A stretch of 64,000 bases of DNA, taken from assembly GCF_900637195.1 (NCBI RefSeq), contig NZ_LR134356.1, forward strand, positions 5,580,001 through 5,644,000, read 5' to 3'. The notes under the pieces are model-generated. The model was not told the origin of the DNA. It did no database searches and was given only the letters and a program-made list of their open reading frames with translations. Made by a program: the position numbers and the translations under genes. Positions 48,449 through 56,463 of the stretch are shown here, piece by piece (position 1 is the stretch's first letter; each line of letters starts with the position of its first letter). The DNA comes from Mycolicibacterium aurum. GTDB lineage: Bacteria; Actinomycetota; Actinomycetes; Mycobacteriales; Mycobacteriaceae.

Positions 48449-49870
48449 GTGACTTCATGGGCCAATTCGGGCGCGCGTGACCTCCACCTGGACCTGAGGG
48501 AGGCGTTGACGCCCGGCGCGCGCGGCACCAAGGAGACCCTGATCGCGGCGCTTCGTGACGCCACGCGGTCGGGACGCCTGGCGCCGGGAACCATGCTGCC
48601 GCCGTCCCGCACCCTGGCCGCCGATCTCGGATTGGCCCGCAACACCGTCGCCGACGCCTATGCCGAACTCGTGGCCGAAGGTTGGCTGGCGTCGCGTCAG
48701 GGGGCGGGCACCTGGGTTGTCGAGGCGGTGCGGCCGACCGCGTCGGCGCCGCCCGTCACGCGCCGCCCGCACGGCGCGCGCGTCACCCCCGTCCACAACC
48801 TGATGCCCGGAACTCCCGACGTGGCGGAGTTCCCGCGCACCCAGTGGGCGGCAAGCATGCGCAGGGCGCTGATCAACGCACCGACCGAGGCCCTGCGGAT
48901 GGGTGACCCGCGGGGCCGTCCCGAATTACGCAGTGCCCTCGCCGAATACCTGGCACGGGTACGTGGGGTGCGCACCTCGCCGGACTCCGTCGTCATCTGC
49001 GCCGGCGTGCGGCAGGCCGTGCAATTGCTGGCACAGGCATTGGGTGGGACGGTCGCGGTCGAGGCCTACGGGCTCTTCCTGTTCCGGGACGCGCTCGCTC
49101 AGGCCGGGGTGCCGACGGTACCGGTGAGCGTGGACGACAAGGGCGCTGTGATCGACGAACTCGACCACATGAATGTCGGCTCGGTACTGCTGACCCCGGC
49201 GCACCACAACCCGCTGGGCATGTCCCTGCACTCGTCGCGGCGGATGGCAGTGGTGCAATGGGCCGAGCGCACAGGCGGTTTCGTACTCGACGACGACTAC
49301 GACGGGGAGTTTCGTTACGACCGCGAACCGGTCGGCTCGTTGCAGGCGTTGCGGCCCGACCGGGTGGCCTACCTCGGGTCCACCAGCAAGAGCCTGTCCC
49401 AGGTGCTGCGGCTGGGATGGATGGTGCTCCCGGAGCCCCTCGTCGATGCGGTGGTGGATGTCGCAGGCGGTCAACAGTTCTATGTGGACGCCATCGCGCA
49501 GCTGACCCTCGCCGACTTCCTCACCGGCGGCCATTACGACAGGCACGTGCGGCGCATGCGCGCCCGCTATCGCAAGCGCAGGGATCTGCTGGTCTCCGCT
49601 CTGGCGCCGCTTCGGGTCGGGGTCAGCGGGCTCGCGGCGGGGGTGAACCTGCTCGTGTCGCTGCCCGACGGTATGGAACCGGAGGTGTTGCGGCGCGCGG
49701 GCGAAGCGGGTGTCGGCCTGACCGGGCTGTCCATGATGCGGCATCCGCTCGCCGGTTCCGAGATCCCCGCCCCCGACGGGGTGATCGTCGGTTTCGCGGC
49801 GCCGGCCGACCATGCCTTTTCCAGCGCGGTTTCGGCGTTATGCGAGGTGCTGGCGGCCAGCGGCCTATAG
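48449..49870 (+). CDS. MocR/PdxR-type regulator (GntR helix-turn-helix + aminotransferase domain)
   Basis: A 473-residue protein starting at GTG 48449. Residues ~15-85 are a GntR winged helix (TLIAALRDATRSGRLAPGTMLPPSRTLAADLGLARNTVADAYAELVAEGWL). The rest is a class I aminotransferase-like domain with NPLGMSLHSSRR, DDDYDGEFRYD and the PLP-lysine segment YLGSTSKSLSQVLRLGW. MocR proteins use PLP as effector. It is divergent from the AhpD-like gene and may regulate it. Confidence 0.9.
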   Translation: MTSWANSGARDLHLDLREALTPGARGTKETLIAALRDATRSGRLAPGTMLPPSRTLAADLGLARNTVADAYAELVAEGWLASRQGAGTWVVEAVRPTASAPPVTRRPHGARVTPVHNLMPGTPDVAEFPRTQWAASMRRALINAPTEALRMGDPRGRPELRSALAEYLARVRGVRTSPDSVVICAGVRQAVQLLAQALGGTVAVEAYGLFLFRDALAQAGVPTVPVSVDDKGAVIDELDHMNVGSVLLTPAHHNPLGMSLHSSRRMAVVQWAERTGGFVLDDDYDGEFRYDREPVGSLQALRPDRVAYLGSTSKSLSQVLRLGWMVLPEPLVDAVVDVAGGQQFYVDAIAQLTLADFLTGGHYDRHVRRMRARYRKRRDLLVSALAPLRVGVSGLAAGVNLLVSLPDGMEPEVLRRAGEAGVGLTGLSMMRHPLAGSEIPAPDGVIVGFAAPADHAFSSAVSALCEVLAASGL

Positions 49871-49880
49871 CGTCGACGCC

Positions 49881-50375
49881 GTGAGCGCTAAGCGCCGTCA
49901 GATGACCGTCTACGGGCGAGTCCTGGAGAAGTTCGGGCGAACGTCGGCGGGGTACTTCTTCGCCACGCGGGTGGCGCCGGTGCTCGATCCGCCGCTGTTG
50001 CGTCTCACCGGGGGACGATTCAGCAGCGTCTATCCGCTTCCGGTGATGCTGCTGACGACGATCGGCGCTAAGTCGGGTCTGCGGCGGGTGCTCCCGTTGG
50101 TGTATGTGGCAGAGGGCGATTCGCTTCTGCTGATCGCGTCGAACTACGGCAGGCCGGGACATCCGGCGTGGTACCGCAATCTCACGGTCAACCCGACCGT
50201 CGAGGTCCTCGCCGGTGCGCGCAGTGGTACTTACCGCGCGGCCGTCGTCACGGACCCCTCGGAGCGAGACGCCGCCTGGCACAAGGCACTCGAGGTCTAC
50301 GCCGGGTACGGCGACTATGAGATCCGGGCGGCGCATCGCACGATCCCGATCGTGCGCTTGACGCGAACACCCTGA
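49881..50375 (+). CDS. F420/FMN-dependent nitroreductase family protein (DUF385)
   Basis: A 164-residue split-barrel protein of the Ddn/DUF385 family: LPVMLLTTIGAKSGLRRVLPLVYVAEGDSLLLIASNYGRPGHPAWYRNLTVNPTVEV carries the mark N-x-G-x-P-x-H-P-x-W-Y-x-N-L. These use deazaflavin F420 to reduce quinones or nitro compounds. GTG 49881 or ATG 49902 is the start. Confidence 0.9.
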   Translation: MSAKRRQMTVYGRVLEKFGRTSAGYFFATRVAPVLDPPLLRLTGGRFSSVYPLPVMLLTTIGAKSGLRRVLPLVYVAEGDSLLLIASNYGRPGHPAWYRNLTVNPTVEVLAGARSGTYRAAVVTDPSERDAAWHKALEVYAGYGDYEIRAAHRTIPIVRLTRTP

Positions 50376-50383
50376 GCACGATC

Positions 50384-50410
50384 AAGGGCGCCCCCGGCGG
50401 GAGCGCCCTT
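50384..50410. terminator. Bidirectional hairpin between convergent genes
   Basis: AAGGGCGC (50384-50391) pairs with GCGCCCTT (50403-50410), with a C/G-rich inner loop that can add three pairs. It lies in the 48-bp gap between the nitroreductase gene and the convergent secreted-protein gene, with T-rich ends on each strand being short. Likely transcription terminator for both. Confidence 0.65.
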
Positions 50411-50423
50411 GCGTGTCGATCGG

Positions 50424-50726
50424 TCAGCGGACGTCGACGTAGTAGACGTAGCCGGTGACGGTCTGCTGGTAGGTGCGGTCGTTGAAATCGTCCTGCACGG
50501 TGCCGCGGATCGGGCCGCCCTGCTTGACGCTGACGACGTCGGCCTCAGACAGCGAGGCGTCGGAGAGCTTGTTGACGATGACCCGGTTGCCCTGGGCTTC
50601 GAGCTGGCTGATGGTGGCCCGGGCGTCGCCGTTGCCGGTGGGGGCGGCCAGCGCGGGGGCTGCCAGGCCCAGGAATCCGGCGGTCAGGGCGGCGGCTGCG
50701 GTGGCGGTGATGGTGAGGTTCTTCAT
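50424..50726 (-). CDS. Small secreted protein, unknown function
   Basis: A 100-residue protein with a Sec signal (MKNLTITATAAAALTAGFLG, A-L-A-A-P cleavage) and a ~73-residue mature domain (ARATISQLEAQGNRVIVNKL, TVTGYVYYVDVR). Only tyrosines and no cysteines are seen. It resembles other small mycobacterial exported hypotheticals. It sits 288 bp from the diguanylate cyclase gene on the other strand. Confidence 0.78.
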   Translation of the reverse strand: MKNLTITATAAAALTAGFLGLAAPALAAPTGNGDARATISQLEAQGNRVIVNKLSDASLSEADVVSVKQGGPIRGTVQDDFNDRTYQQTVTGYVYYVDVR

Positions 50727-51014
50727 GGTTCTGCTCTTCCCTTGTGTGGGTCGGAGCCGTGGAGCGTGTCTCGCGGTTTCGACTTCTGGTGGTGATGGTG
50801 GTGGTGGTTCTTGGTGTTCTGGCCGGTTCAACCGGCAGCTCAGGGGGTTCATTTCCGCTGGCAGAGATTGAGCGGCCGCTGGCAGAAACGGGCGGGTGCC
50901 GACCATGCCGATTTCGTCGCGGACCATCGCCGGGCACCACCGACTCGGTACAGTCTGCGCAGGTCCCTGCGCCTTCGAAGCGGACGATCGGCAGGGCGAA
51001 AGTGGGGGCAGCAG
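50727..51014. other. Intergenic region between divergent genes
   Basis: 288 bp with the two divergent promoters. A G/T-rich stretch (GGTGGTGATGGTGGTGGTGG, near 50792) lies in the first third; no hairpin, operator or coding remnant that I can support is seen. Confidence 0.5.
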
Positions 51015-52079
51015 GTGCACAGGATCCGTCAGTGGTGGAACCAGCCGGACCACTTCGAATGGCTGTCGGCCTACCTTGCGGCTCGGCACCTCGCCGCCTT
51101 CGGCCGCTGCCTGATGGCCGCCACCATGGGTGTTCTCGCCCTCGCGCTGGGGTTGATGTTGTTCAGTCCCTCGGGTCCGCAAGAGGTGGTTCCCCGGACC
51201 CTGCTGGCGACGATCGTCACGGGTCTGGCGGCGATAGGAGTTGCGTACGCGATCCGATGGCCGAGTCGCCGACTGTCCTATCGGTTCTCGGTGCTCGGCA
51301 GCGTCGCAATCGCCATCGCAGCCCTCACCGAAGCGGACCCGCTCTCTGGACTGGTCACGTGCTTTGCATTCGCCGGCCTCGCCGGCTACGTCGCGTTCTT
51401 CCACGGACCCCGGCTGCTGTTCTTCACGCTGCTCGTCGGGGTCCTCACGGCAGTCACCTCGTGTGCCCGGATTGCACTGGACGGGGACGTGGCCCTTGCG
51501 CTGTCCAGACTGCTGATCTATTGCGGGGCACTGCTTTCGGTGCCGATCTGCGGCCAGGTACTGGTGCTGTGGCTGTGGGCGGACGCCACCAAATCGACCA
51601 CCGACCCGCTGACCGGGCTGGTGAACCGCCGCGGCTTCCGCCGTGCGGCGCACGGACTGCTCGCCGGCGCCGTGGGTCACGAGGGCAGGCGTTTCAGCGT
51701 GGTGATGATCGACCTGGACGGGTTCAAGAAGCTCAACGACCAGTTCGGCCATGCCACAGGTGATTTGGTGCTGGTATCGGTGGCGGACTCCATGCGGCGC
51801 ACTGTCGGGGAGAACGCCGTGCTGGCCCGCATCGGTGGGGAGGAGTTCCTGGTGGCCGAGACGGCACGCCGCTCCGAGGTCGACGCGACAGCGGAGCGCG
51901 TCCGAATGGCGATCGCGTCCACCGAATGGGGGGTCACCGCGAGTCTCGGGGTCGCCAGTGTCGAGTTGGTCGCCGCGCCCCCCGATTCCGGCGAGCTGAT
52001 AGACGGCCTCATCTCAGCCGCCGACAAGGCCATGTACGAGGCTAAGCGCGCCGGCGGCAACCAGGTGTGCTGCGTCTAG
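51015..52079 (+). CDS. Membrane-anchored diguanylate cyclase (GGDEF)
   Basis: A 354-residue protein starting at GTG 51015. Residues ~30-205 have about six membrane helices; residues ~215-350 are a GGDEF domain with DPLTGLVNRRGF, VVMIDLDGFKKLNDQFGHATGD and active-site GGEEF (residues 274-278). The product would be c-di-GMP. The RxxD inhibitory site normally five residues upstream of GGEEF is absent (the segment reads ENAVLARI), so product inhibition may be missing. No ligand-binding domain besides the membrane part is seen. Confidence 0.9.
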   Translation: MHRIRQWWNQPDHFEWLSAYLAARHLAAFGRCLMAATMGVLALALGLMLFSPSGPQEVVPRTLLATIVTGLAAIGVAYAIRWPSRRLSYRFSVLGSVAIAIAALTEADPLSGLVTCFAFAGLAGYVAFFHGPRLLFFTLLVGVLTAVTSCARIALDGDVALALSRLLIYCGALLSVPICGQVLVLWLWADATKSTTDPLTGLVNRRGFRRAAHGLLAGAVGHEGRRFSVVMIDLDGFKKLNDQFGHATGDLVLVSVADSMRRTVGENAVLARIGGEEFLVAETARRSEVDATAERVRMAIASTEWGVTASLGVASVELVAAPPDSGELIDGLISAADKAMYEAKRAGGNQVCCV

Positions 52080-52111
52080 GCCTTACCCGTCCTCGGCGTT
52101 CTCGTCATTGG

Positions 52112-52149
52112 TTATCCACAGCTTTTTCCCGGGCCCGTCGTTATCCACA
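52112..52149 (+). promoter_or_regulatory. Two DnaA-box sequences (TTATCCACA)
   Basis: TTATCCACA occurs at 52112-52120 and 52141-52149, same orientation, 29 bp apart start-to-start, in the 123-bp gap before the HNH gene. This is the classic DnaA-box consensus (mycobacterial boxes usually read TTGTCCACA). Chance occurrence of two in 40 bp of this high-GC DNA is low; function in transcription or replication control is open. Confidence 0.5.
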
Positions 52150-52194
52150 AGCGGCAATCTGCCGGAAGCTGTATACGCCCGGAAGTCGATAAAA

Positions 52195-52210
52195 TCGAAC
52201 TTATGTTCGA
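52195..52210 (+). promoter_or_regulatory. LexA (SOS) box over the HNH gene start
   Basis: TCGAAC-TTAT-GTTCGA is a perfect match to the mycobacterial SOS box TCGAAC-N4-GTTCGA and a perfect inverted repeat (flanks extend it to ATCGAAC/GTTCGAT). It covers the ATG at 52203. A -10-like TAAAAT at 52190-52195 places transcription start at about the ATG, so a leaderless mRNA blocked by LexA is expected. Confidence 0.93.
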
Positions 52211-53777
52211 TAGGCCGGTGCCGGGTGTGGATTCGCTGGAGCGTCTCAGCGATGCCGACCTCGTCGACGCGGCCAAGCAGTGGGCTTGCCGCGAGAACGC
52301 CGCGTGCGCGGCCAAACTCGCCGTGATGGCCGAGATCTTCATTCGCCGCACCGGCCTGCCCGCGAGCGAGCGGGAGACCTGGTGGGTCGATCCTGATGCC
52401 GCGGTGGCCGCCGAACTGGCGGCCGCCCAGGCCATCACCCGGTCGCTGGCACTGCATCAGGCCCACCGCGGCGTGGTTCTGCGCGATCGCCTGCCTGCGG
52501 TGGGCGCCCTGTTCGCCCGCGGTCTGATCAGCGAGATGCTGGTTCGCAAGATCGTCTCCCGTACCGACCTGATCCTCGAGGACGCGGCCATGGCCGCCGT
52601 TGACGCAGATCTGGCCGCGGAGATCGTCACCTGGGGGCCGCGGTCCATCAAGAAGACCGAGCTGGCCATCGACGCCCTTGTCGAGCGGCACGACCCGGGC
52701 GCCTTGCGGCGAGCGCGGGAATCCAGCACCGAGCCCGATGTCGAGTTCGGTTCGCCCACCGACGCGCCGGGGTTCACCACCATATGGGCGCGGCTGTACG
52801 AGACCGATGCGGCGGTGGTCGAACGGTGCCTGCGCGAGATGGCCCACAGTGCGTGCTCGGCAGACCCCCGCAGCTTGGGTGATCGACTCGCCGCGGCGAT
52901 CACCGCCCGTATCGCCGGGATCGCGTTGGTCTGCGAGTGCGGACGTGAGGACTGCGACGCCGGCGCCCGGAAAGACCGTCCCGCCAAGGACATGACCGTG
53001 TACGTCCTCACTGACGCCACCACAGGCACCGCCGGGGACACCGGCGATATCGGAGCCGGGGACCCTGAGGCCGGCGGGGACGACGCAGCCCACCCGGCGG
53101 CCCTCGAAGATGTCGCATCCCACACCCTCACGCCGGCGGCACCACACACCGTGGCCGACATCTGCGCCGGCGGGAAGTCCGGCTTCGTGTTCGGGGCGGG
53201 CATCGTGCCCGCACCCCTGCTGGCCAGACTGCTCACCGGCGCCCGGTTCCGCGAAATCCGCCATCCCGGTCAGGCGGGACCCGAATCGGGCTACGCCCCG
53301 TCCCGCGCGCTGGCCGATTTCATCCGCGCTCGTGACCTCACCTGTCGATTCCCCTGGTGTGACCACCCCGCCACCAGTGCCGACATCGACCACACCGTGC
53401 CCTACCCGACAGGGCCGACGCATCCCTCGAACCTCAAGTGTCTCTGCCGTTTTCATCACCTGCTGAAGACTTTCTGGATCGGCGCCCTCGGCTGGCGCGA
53501 CCGCCAACATCCCGACGGCACCGTCGCCTGGACCAGCCCCACCGGCCACAGCTACACCACCGAGCCCGGAAGCCGGCTGCTGTTCCCCACTCTGTGCCGG
53601 CCCACCGCCACCCTCTGGAAGGGTGATCCACCTCTCGTCCCCACGAGCGACCTCCGCGGCCGATCCATGCCCCGCCGACGGCACACCCGCGCGCAGAACC
53701 GCGCACGGGCCATCGCCGCCGAACGCCGACTCAACGACGACCTGGTCGCCGAACACGACAAACCCCCGCCCTTCTGA
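52203..53777 (+). CDS. SOS-controlled HNH endonuclease-like DUF222 (13E12 family) protein
   Basis: A 524-residue 13E12-type protein. The N-terminal DUF222 half (SLERLSDADLVDAAKQWACRENA, GLISEMLVRKIVSRTDLI) carries a Cys cluster (CECGREDCDAG) in its later part, followed by a disordered linker and an HNH domain (DLTCRFPWCDHPATSADIDHTVPY, SNLKCLCRFHHLLKTFW). The Arg-rich C-terminal tail is basic. The LexA box on its start codon indicates DNA-damage induction, as known for 13E12 genes of M. tuberculosis. Its nuclease activity is unproven. Confidence 0.9.
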   Translation: MFDRPVPGVDSLERLSDADLVDAAKQWACRENAACAAKLAVMAEIFIRRTGLPASERETWWVDPDAAVAAELAAAQAITRSLALHQAHRGVVLRDRLPAVGALFARGLISEMLVRKIVSRTDLILEDAAMAAVDADLAAEIVTWGPRSIKKTELAIDALVERHDPGALRRARESSTEPDVEFGSPTDAPGFTTIWARLYETDAAVVERCLREMAHSACSADPRSLGDRLAAAITARIAGIALVCECGREDCDAGARKDRPAKDMTVYVLTDATTGTAGDTGDIGAGDPEAGGDDAAHPAALEDVASHTLTPAAPHTVADICAGGKSGFVFGAGIVPAPLLARLLTGARFREIRHPGQAGPESGYAPSRALADFIRARDLTCRFPWCDHPATSADIDHTVPYPTGPTHPSNLKCLCRFHHLLKTFWIGALGWRDRQHPDGTVAWTSPTGHSYTTEPGSRLLFPTLCRPTATLWKGDPPLVPTSDLRGRSMPRRRHTRAQNRARAIAAERRLNDDLVAEHDKPPPF

Positions 53778-53814
53778 TCAGGTAGCGGTGACACCCACCC
53801 CGTAAGCTGCCCGG

Positions 53815-54231
53815 GTGGCCGAGCCCCCCATGTCACCCCAGCTGAGCCTGAAGACTCAGCTCTGGCGCTTCCTCGTGACCGGCGGGCTGTCGGCAATCGT
53901 GGACTTCGGCCTGTACGTGGCCCTGCTGGCGGTGGGTCTGCACGTGAACCTCGCCAAGACGCTGAGTTTCATCGCGGGAACCACGACCGCATATCTGATC
54001 AACCGACGGTGGACGTTCAGGGCGCCGCCGAGCACCGCACGATTCATCGCGGTGGTGGCGCTGTACGCCGTGACCTACGCCGTGCAGGTGGGCATCAACT
54101 ACTTCTTCTACATGGAGTTCGAGGATCAGCCCTGGCGCGTGCCGGTGGCGTTCGTCATTGCGCAGGGCACCGCGACGGTGATCAATTTCATCGTCCAGCG
54201 CACCGTGATCTTCCGGTTCACCGGCGCGTAG
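53815..54231 (+). CDS. GtrA-family membrane protein (Rv3789 type)
   Basis: A 138-residue protein with four membrane helices: LKTQLWRFLVTGGLSAIVDFGLYVALLAVG, KTLSFIAGTTTAYLINRRWTF (GtrA signature) and VAFVIAQGTATVINFIVQRTVIF. Rv3789 was proposed to act in decaprenylphosphoryl-arabinose export or as an anchor for arabinosyltransferases. It precedes dprE1 as in M. tuberculosis. Confidence 0.9.
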   Translation: MAEPPMSPQLSLKTQLWRFLVTGGLSAIVDFGLYVALLAVGLHVNLAKTLSFIAGTTTAYLINRRWTFRAPPSTARFIAVVALYAVTYAVQVGINYFFYMEFEDQPWRVPVAFVIAQGTATVINFIVQRTVIFRFTGA

Positions 54232-54292
54232 CAATCGGCTAAATGATCGCGCTGCGGTGAGCACGTCAGCGCAAGCGGTACCCTCTGTGACG

Positions 54293-55675
54293 ATGTTGAG
54301 CACCGAGTTTTCGACCACGGCGAAGCGGCTGACCGGCTGGGGCCGCACCGCCCCGTCCGTCGCGCAGGTGTTGTCCTCGCCGGACCCCGAGGTGGTCGTC
54401 AAGGCGGTCACCCGCGCCGCCGAGAGCCCCGGCAGAGGCGTGGTGGCCCGCGGCCTGGGGCGCTCCTACGGCGACAACGCCCAGAACGGCGGCGGCCTGG
54501 TCGTCGACATGAGCGTGCTCAACCGCATCCATACGATCGACGCCGACGGCGCGCTCGTCGACGTCGACGGCGGCGTGAACCTCGACCAGCTGATGCGGGC
54601 AGCGCTGCCCCTCGGGCTGTGGGTTCCCGTCCTGCCCGGCACCCGCCAGGTCACCATCGGCGGCGCCATCGCCTGCGACATCCACGGCAAGAACCACCAC
54701 AGCGCCGGCAGCTTCGGCAACCACGTGCGCTCCATGGACCTGCTCACCGCCAACGGCGAAGTCCGCACCATCGGGCCCGATGGTCCGGACAGCGACCTGT
54801 TCTGGGCCACCGTCGGCGGCAACGGCCTCACCGGCATCATCCTGCGGGCCACCATCAAGATGACGCCCACCGAGACCGCGTACTTCATCGCCGACGGCGA
54901 CGTCACCTCCACGCTCGACGAGACCATCGCCTTCCACAGCGACGGCACCGAGGACAACTACACCTACTCCAGCGCATGGTTCGACGCGATCAGCGCACCG
55001 CCCAAGCTGGGCCGGGCCGCGATCTCTCGCGGTTCGCTGGCAACGCTCGATCAGCTACCCACGAAGCTGCAGAAAAACCCGCTGAAATTCGATGCGCCGC
55101 AACTACTCACGTTTCCGGACGTCTTTCCGAACGGCCTGGCCAACAAGTACACCTTCGGCCCGATCGGCGAACTCTGGTACCGCAAGTCCGGGACCTACCG
55201 AGGCAAGGTGCAGAACCTGACGCAGTTCTATCACCCACTCGACATGTTCGGTGAGTGGAACCGCGCCTACGGTTCGGCCGGTTTCGGCCAGTACCAGTTC
55301 GTGGTGCCCACGTCGGCCGTCGACGAGTTCAAGGCGATCATCGTCGACATCCAGCGTTCCGGCTTCTATTCGTTCCTCAACGTGTTCAAGCTGTTCGGCC
55401 CGGGAAACCAAGCGCCACTGAGCTTTCCGATCCCCGGCTGGAATGTGTGCGTCGACTTCCCGATCACTGCGGGCCTCAACGAGTTCCTCAACGGGCTCGA
55501 CAAGCGGGTGCTCGAGTTCGGCGGCCGCCTCTACACCGCCAAGGACTCCCGCACCACCGCCGAAACCTTCCACGCCATGTATCCCCGCATCGACGAGTGG
55601 ATTGCCTTGCGCCGCAAGGTCGATCCCGACGGTGTCTTCGCCTCCGACATGGCCCGACGACTGGAGCTCCTCTAG
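54293..55675 (+). CDS. dprE1: Decaprenylphosphoryl-ribose oxidase DprE1
   Basis: A 460-residue FAD-dependent oxidase that, with DprE2, epimerises decaprenylphosphoryl-ribose to -arabinose, the only arabinose donor of the cell wall. FAD-binding VARGLGRSYGDNAQNGGG and GGAIACDIHGKNHHSAGSFGNH are intact. Cys386 in IPGWNVCVDFPI is the residue attacked by benzothiazinones, so the product should be sensitive. ATG 54293 matches the length of the M. tuberculosis enzyme; GTG 54257 would add 12 residues. Confidence 0.95.
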   Translation: MLSTEFSTTAKRLTGWGRTAPSVAQVLSSPDPEVVVKAVTRAAESPGRGVVARGLGRSYGDNAQNGGGLVVDMSVLNRIHTIDADGALVDVDGGVNLDQLMRAALPLGLWVPVLPGTRQVTIGGAIACDIHGKNHHSAGSFGNHVRSMDLLTANGEVRTIGPDGPDSDLFWATVGGNGLTGIILRATIKMTPTETAYFIADGDVTSTLDETIAFHSDGTEDNYTYSSAWFDAISAPPKLGRAAISRGSLATLDQLPTKLQKNPLKFDAPQLLTFPDVFPNGLANKYTFGPIGELWYRKSGTYRGKVQNLTQFYHPLDMFGEWNRAYGSAGFGQYQFVVPTSAVDEFKAIIVDIQRSGFYSFLNVFKLFGPGNQAPLSFPIPGWNVCVDFPITAGLNEFLNGLDKRVLEFGGRLYTAKDSRTTAETFHAMYPRIDEWIALRRKVDPDGVFASDMARRLELL

Positions 55676-56458
55676 ATGGTTCTTGATGCCACCGGCAACC
55701 CTCAGACCATCCTGCTTCTGGGCGGGACCTCTGAGATCGCCCTCGCGATCGCCGAGCGCTACCTGCGCAACGCCCACGCCCGCGTGGTGCTGGCCGATGT
55801 GCCCGGCCACCCACGCAAGGACGCCGCCATGGCCCAGATGACCGCGGCGGGCGCCAAGGCCGTCGACTGGATCGACTTCGACGCACTGGACACCGAGAAC
55901 CACCCGAAGGTGATCGACGCCGCCTTCGCCCAGGGTGATGTCGATGTGGCGGTGGTGGCCTTCGGATTGCTCGGGGACGCCGAAGAACTCTGGAAGAACC
56001 AGCGCAAGGCCGTCCAGATCGCCGGGATCAACTACACCGCAGCGGTTTCGGTCGGCGTGCTGCTCGGGGAGAAGATGCGTGCCCAGGGTTCGGGCCGCAT
56101 CATCGCGATGAGCTCGGCCGCCGGGGAGCGGGTCCGCCGCTCCAACTTCGTCTACGGCTCCACCAAGGCCGGCCTCGACGGCTTCTACCTGGGCCTCGGA
56201 GAGGCACTGCGCGAGTACGGAGTCGGTGTCCTGGTGATCCGTCCCGGGCAGGTGCGCACCACGACGACCATCGAGCACTGGAAGGCCACCGGGGCCAAGG
56301 AGGCTCCCTTCACCGTCGACAAGGAAGAGGTGGCCGAAATGGCGGTCACCGCGTCGAACAAGGGCAAGGACCTGATCTGGGCGCCGGGCACCTTCCGCTA
56401 CGTGATGATGGTGCTGCGCCACATCCCGCGCCCCATCTTCCGCAAGCTGCCGATCTGA
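55676..56458 (+). CDS. dprE2: Decaprenylphosphoryl-2-keto-arabinose reductase DprE2
   Basis: A 260-residue SDR that reduces the keto intermediate of DprE1 using NAD(P)H. Rossmann motif LLLGGTSEIALAIAERY, NYTAAVSVGVLLGEKM, AMSSAAGERVRRSNFVYGSTKAGLDGFY (Ser, Y-x3-K) and a C-terminal membrane-facing segment (FRYVMMVLRHIPRPIFRKLPI). It starts directly after the dprE1 stop. Confidence 0.95.
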   Translation: MVLDATGNPQTILLLGGTSEIALAIAERYLRNAHARVVLADVPGHPRKDAAMAQMTAAGAKAVDWIDFDALDTENHPKVIDAAFAQGDVDVAVVAFGLLGDAEELWKNQRKAVQIAGINYTAAVSVGVLLGEKMRAQGSGRIIAMSSAAGERVRRSNFVYGSTKAGLDGFYLGLGEALREYGVGVLVIRPGQVRTTTTIEHWKATGAKEAPFTVDKEEVAEMAVTASNKGKDLIWAPGTFRYVMMVLRHIPRPIFRKLPI

Positions 56459-56463
56459 GTCCG

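Noticed and set aside
52083..53756. Minus-strand 557-codon frame over the HNH gene
   Set aside because: Glycine/Val/Asp-rich shadow; the plus strand carries DUF222, HNH and a promoter with LexA box.
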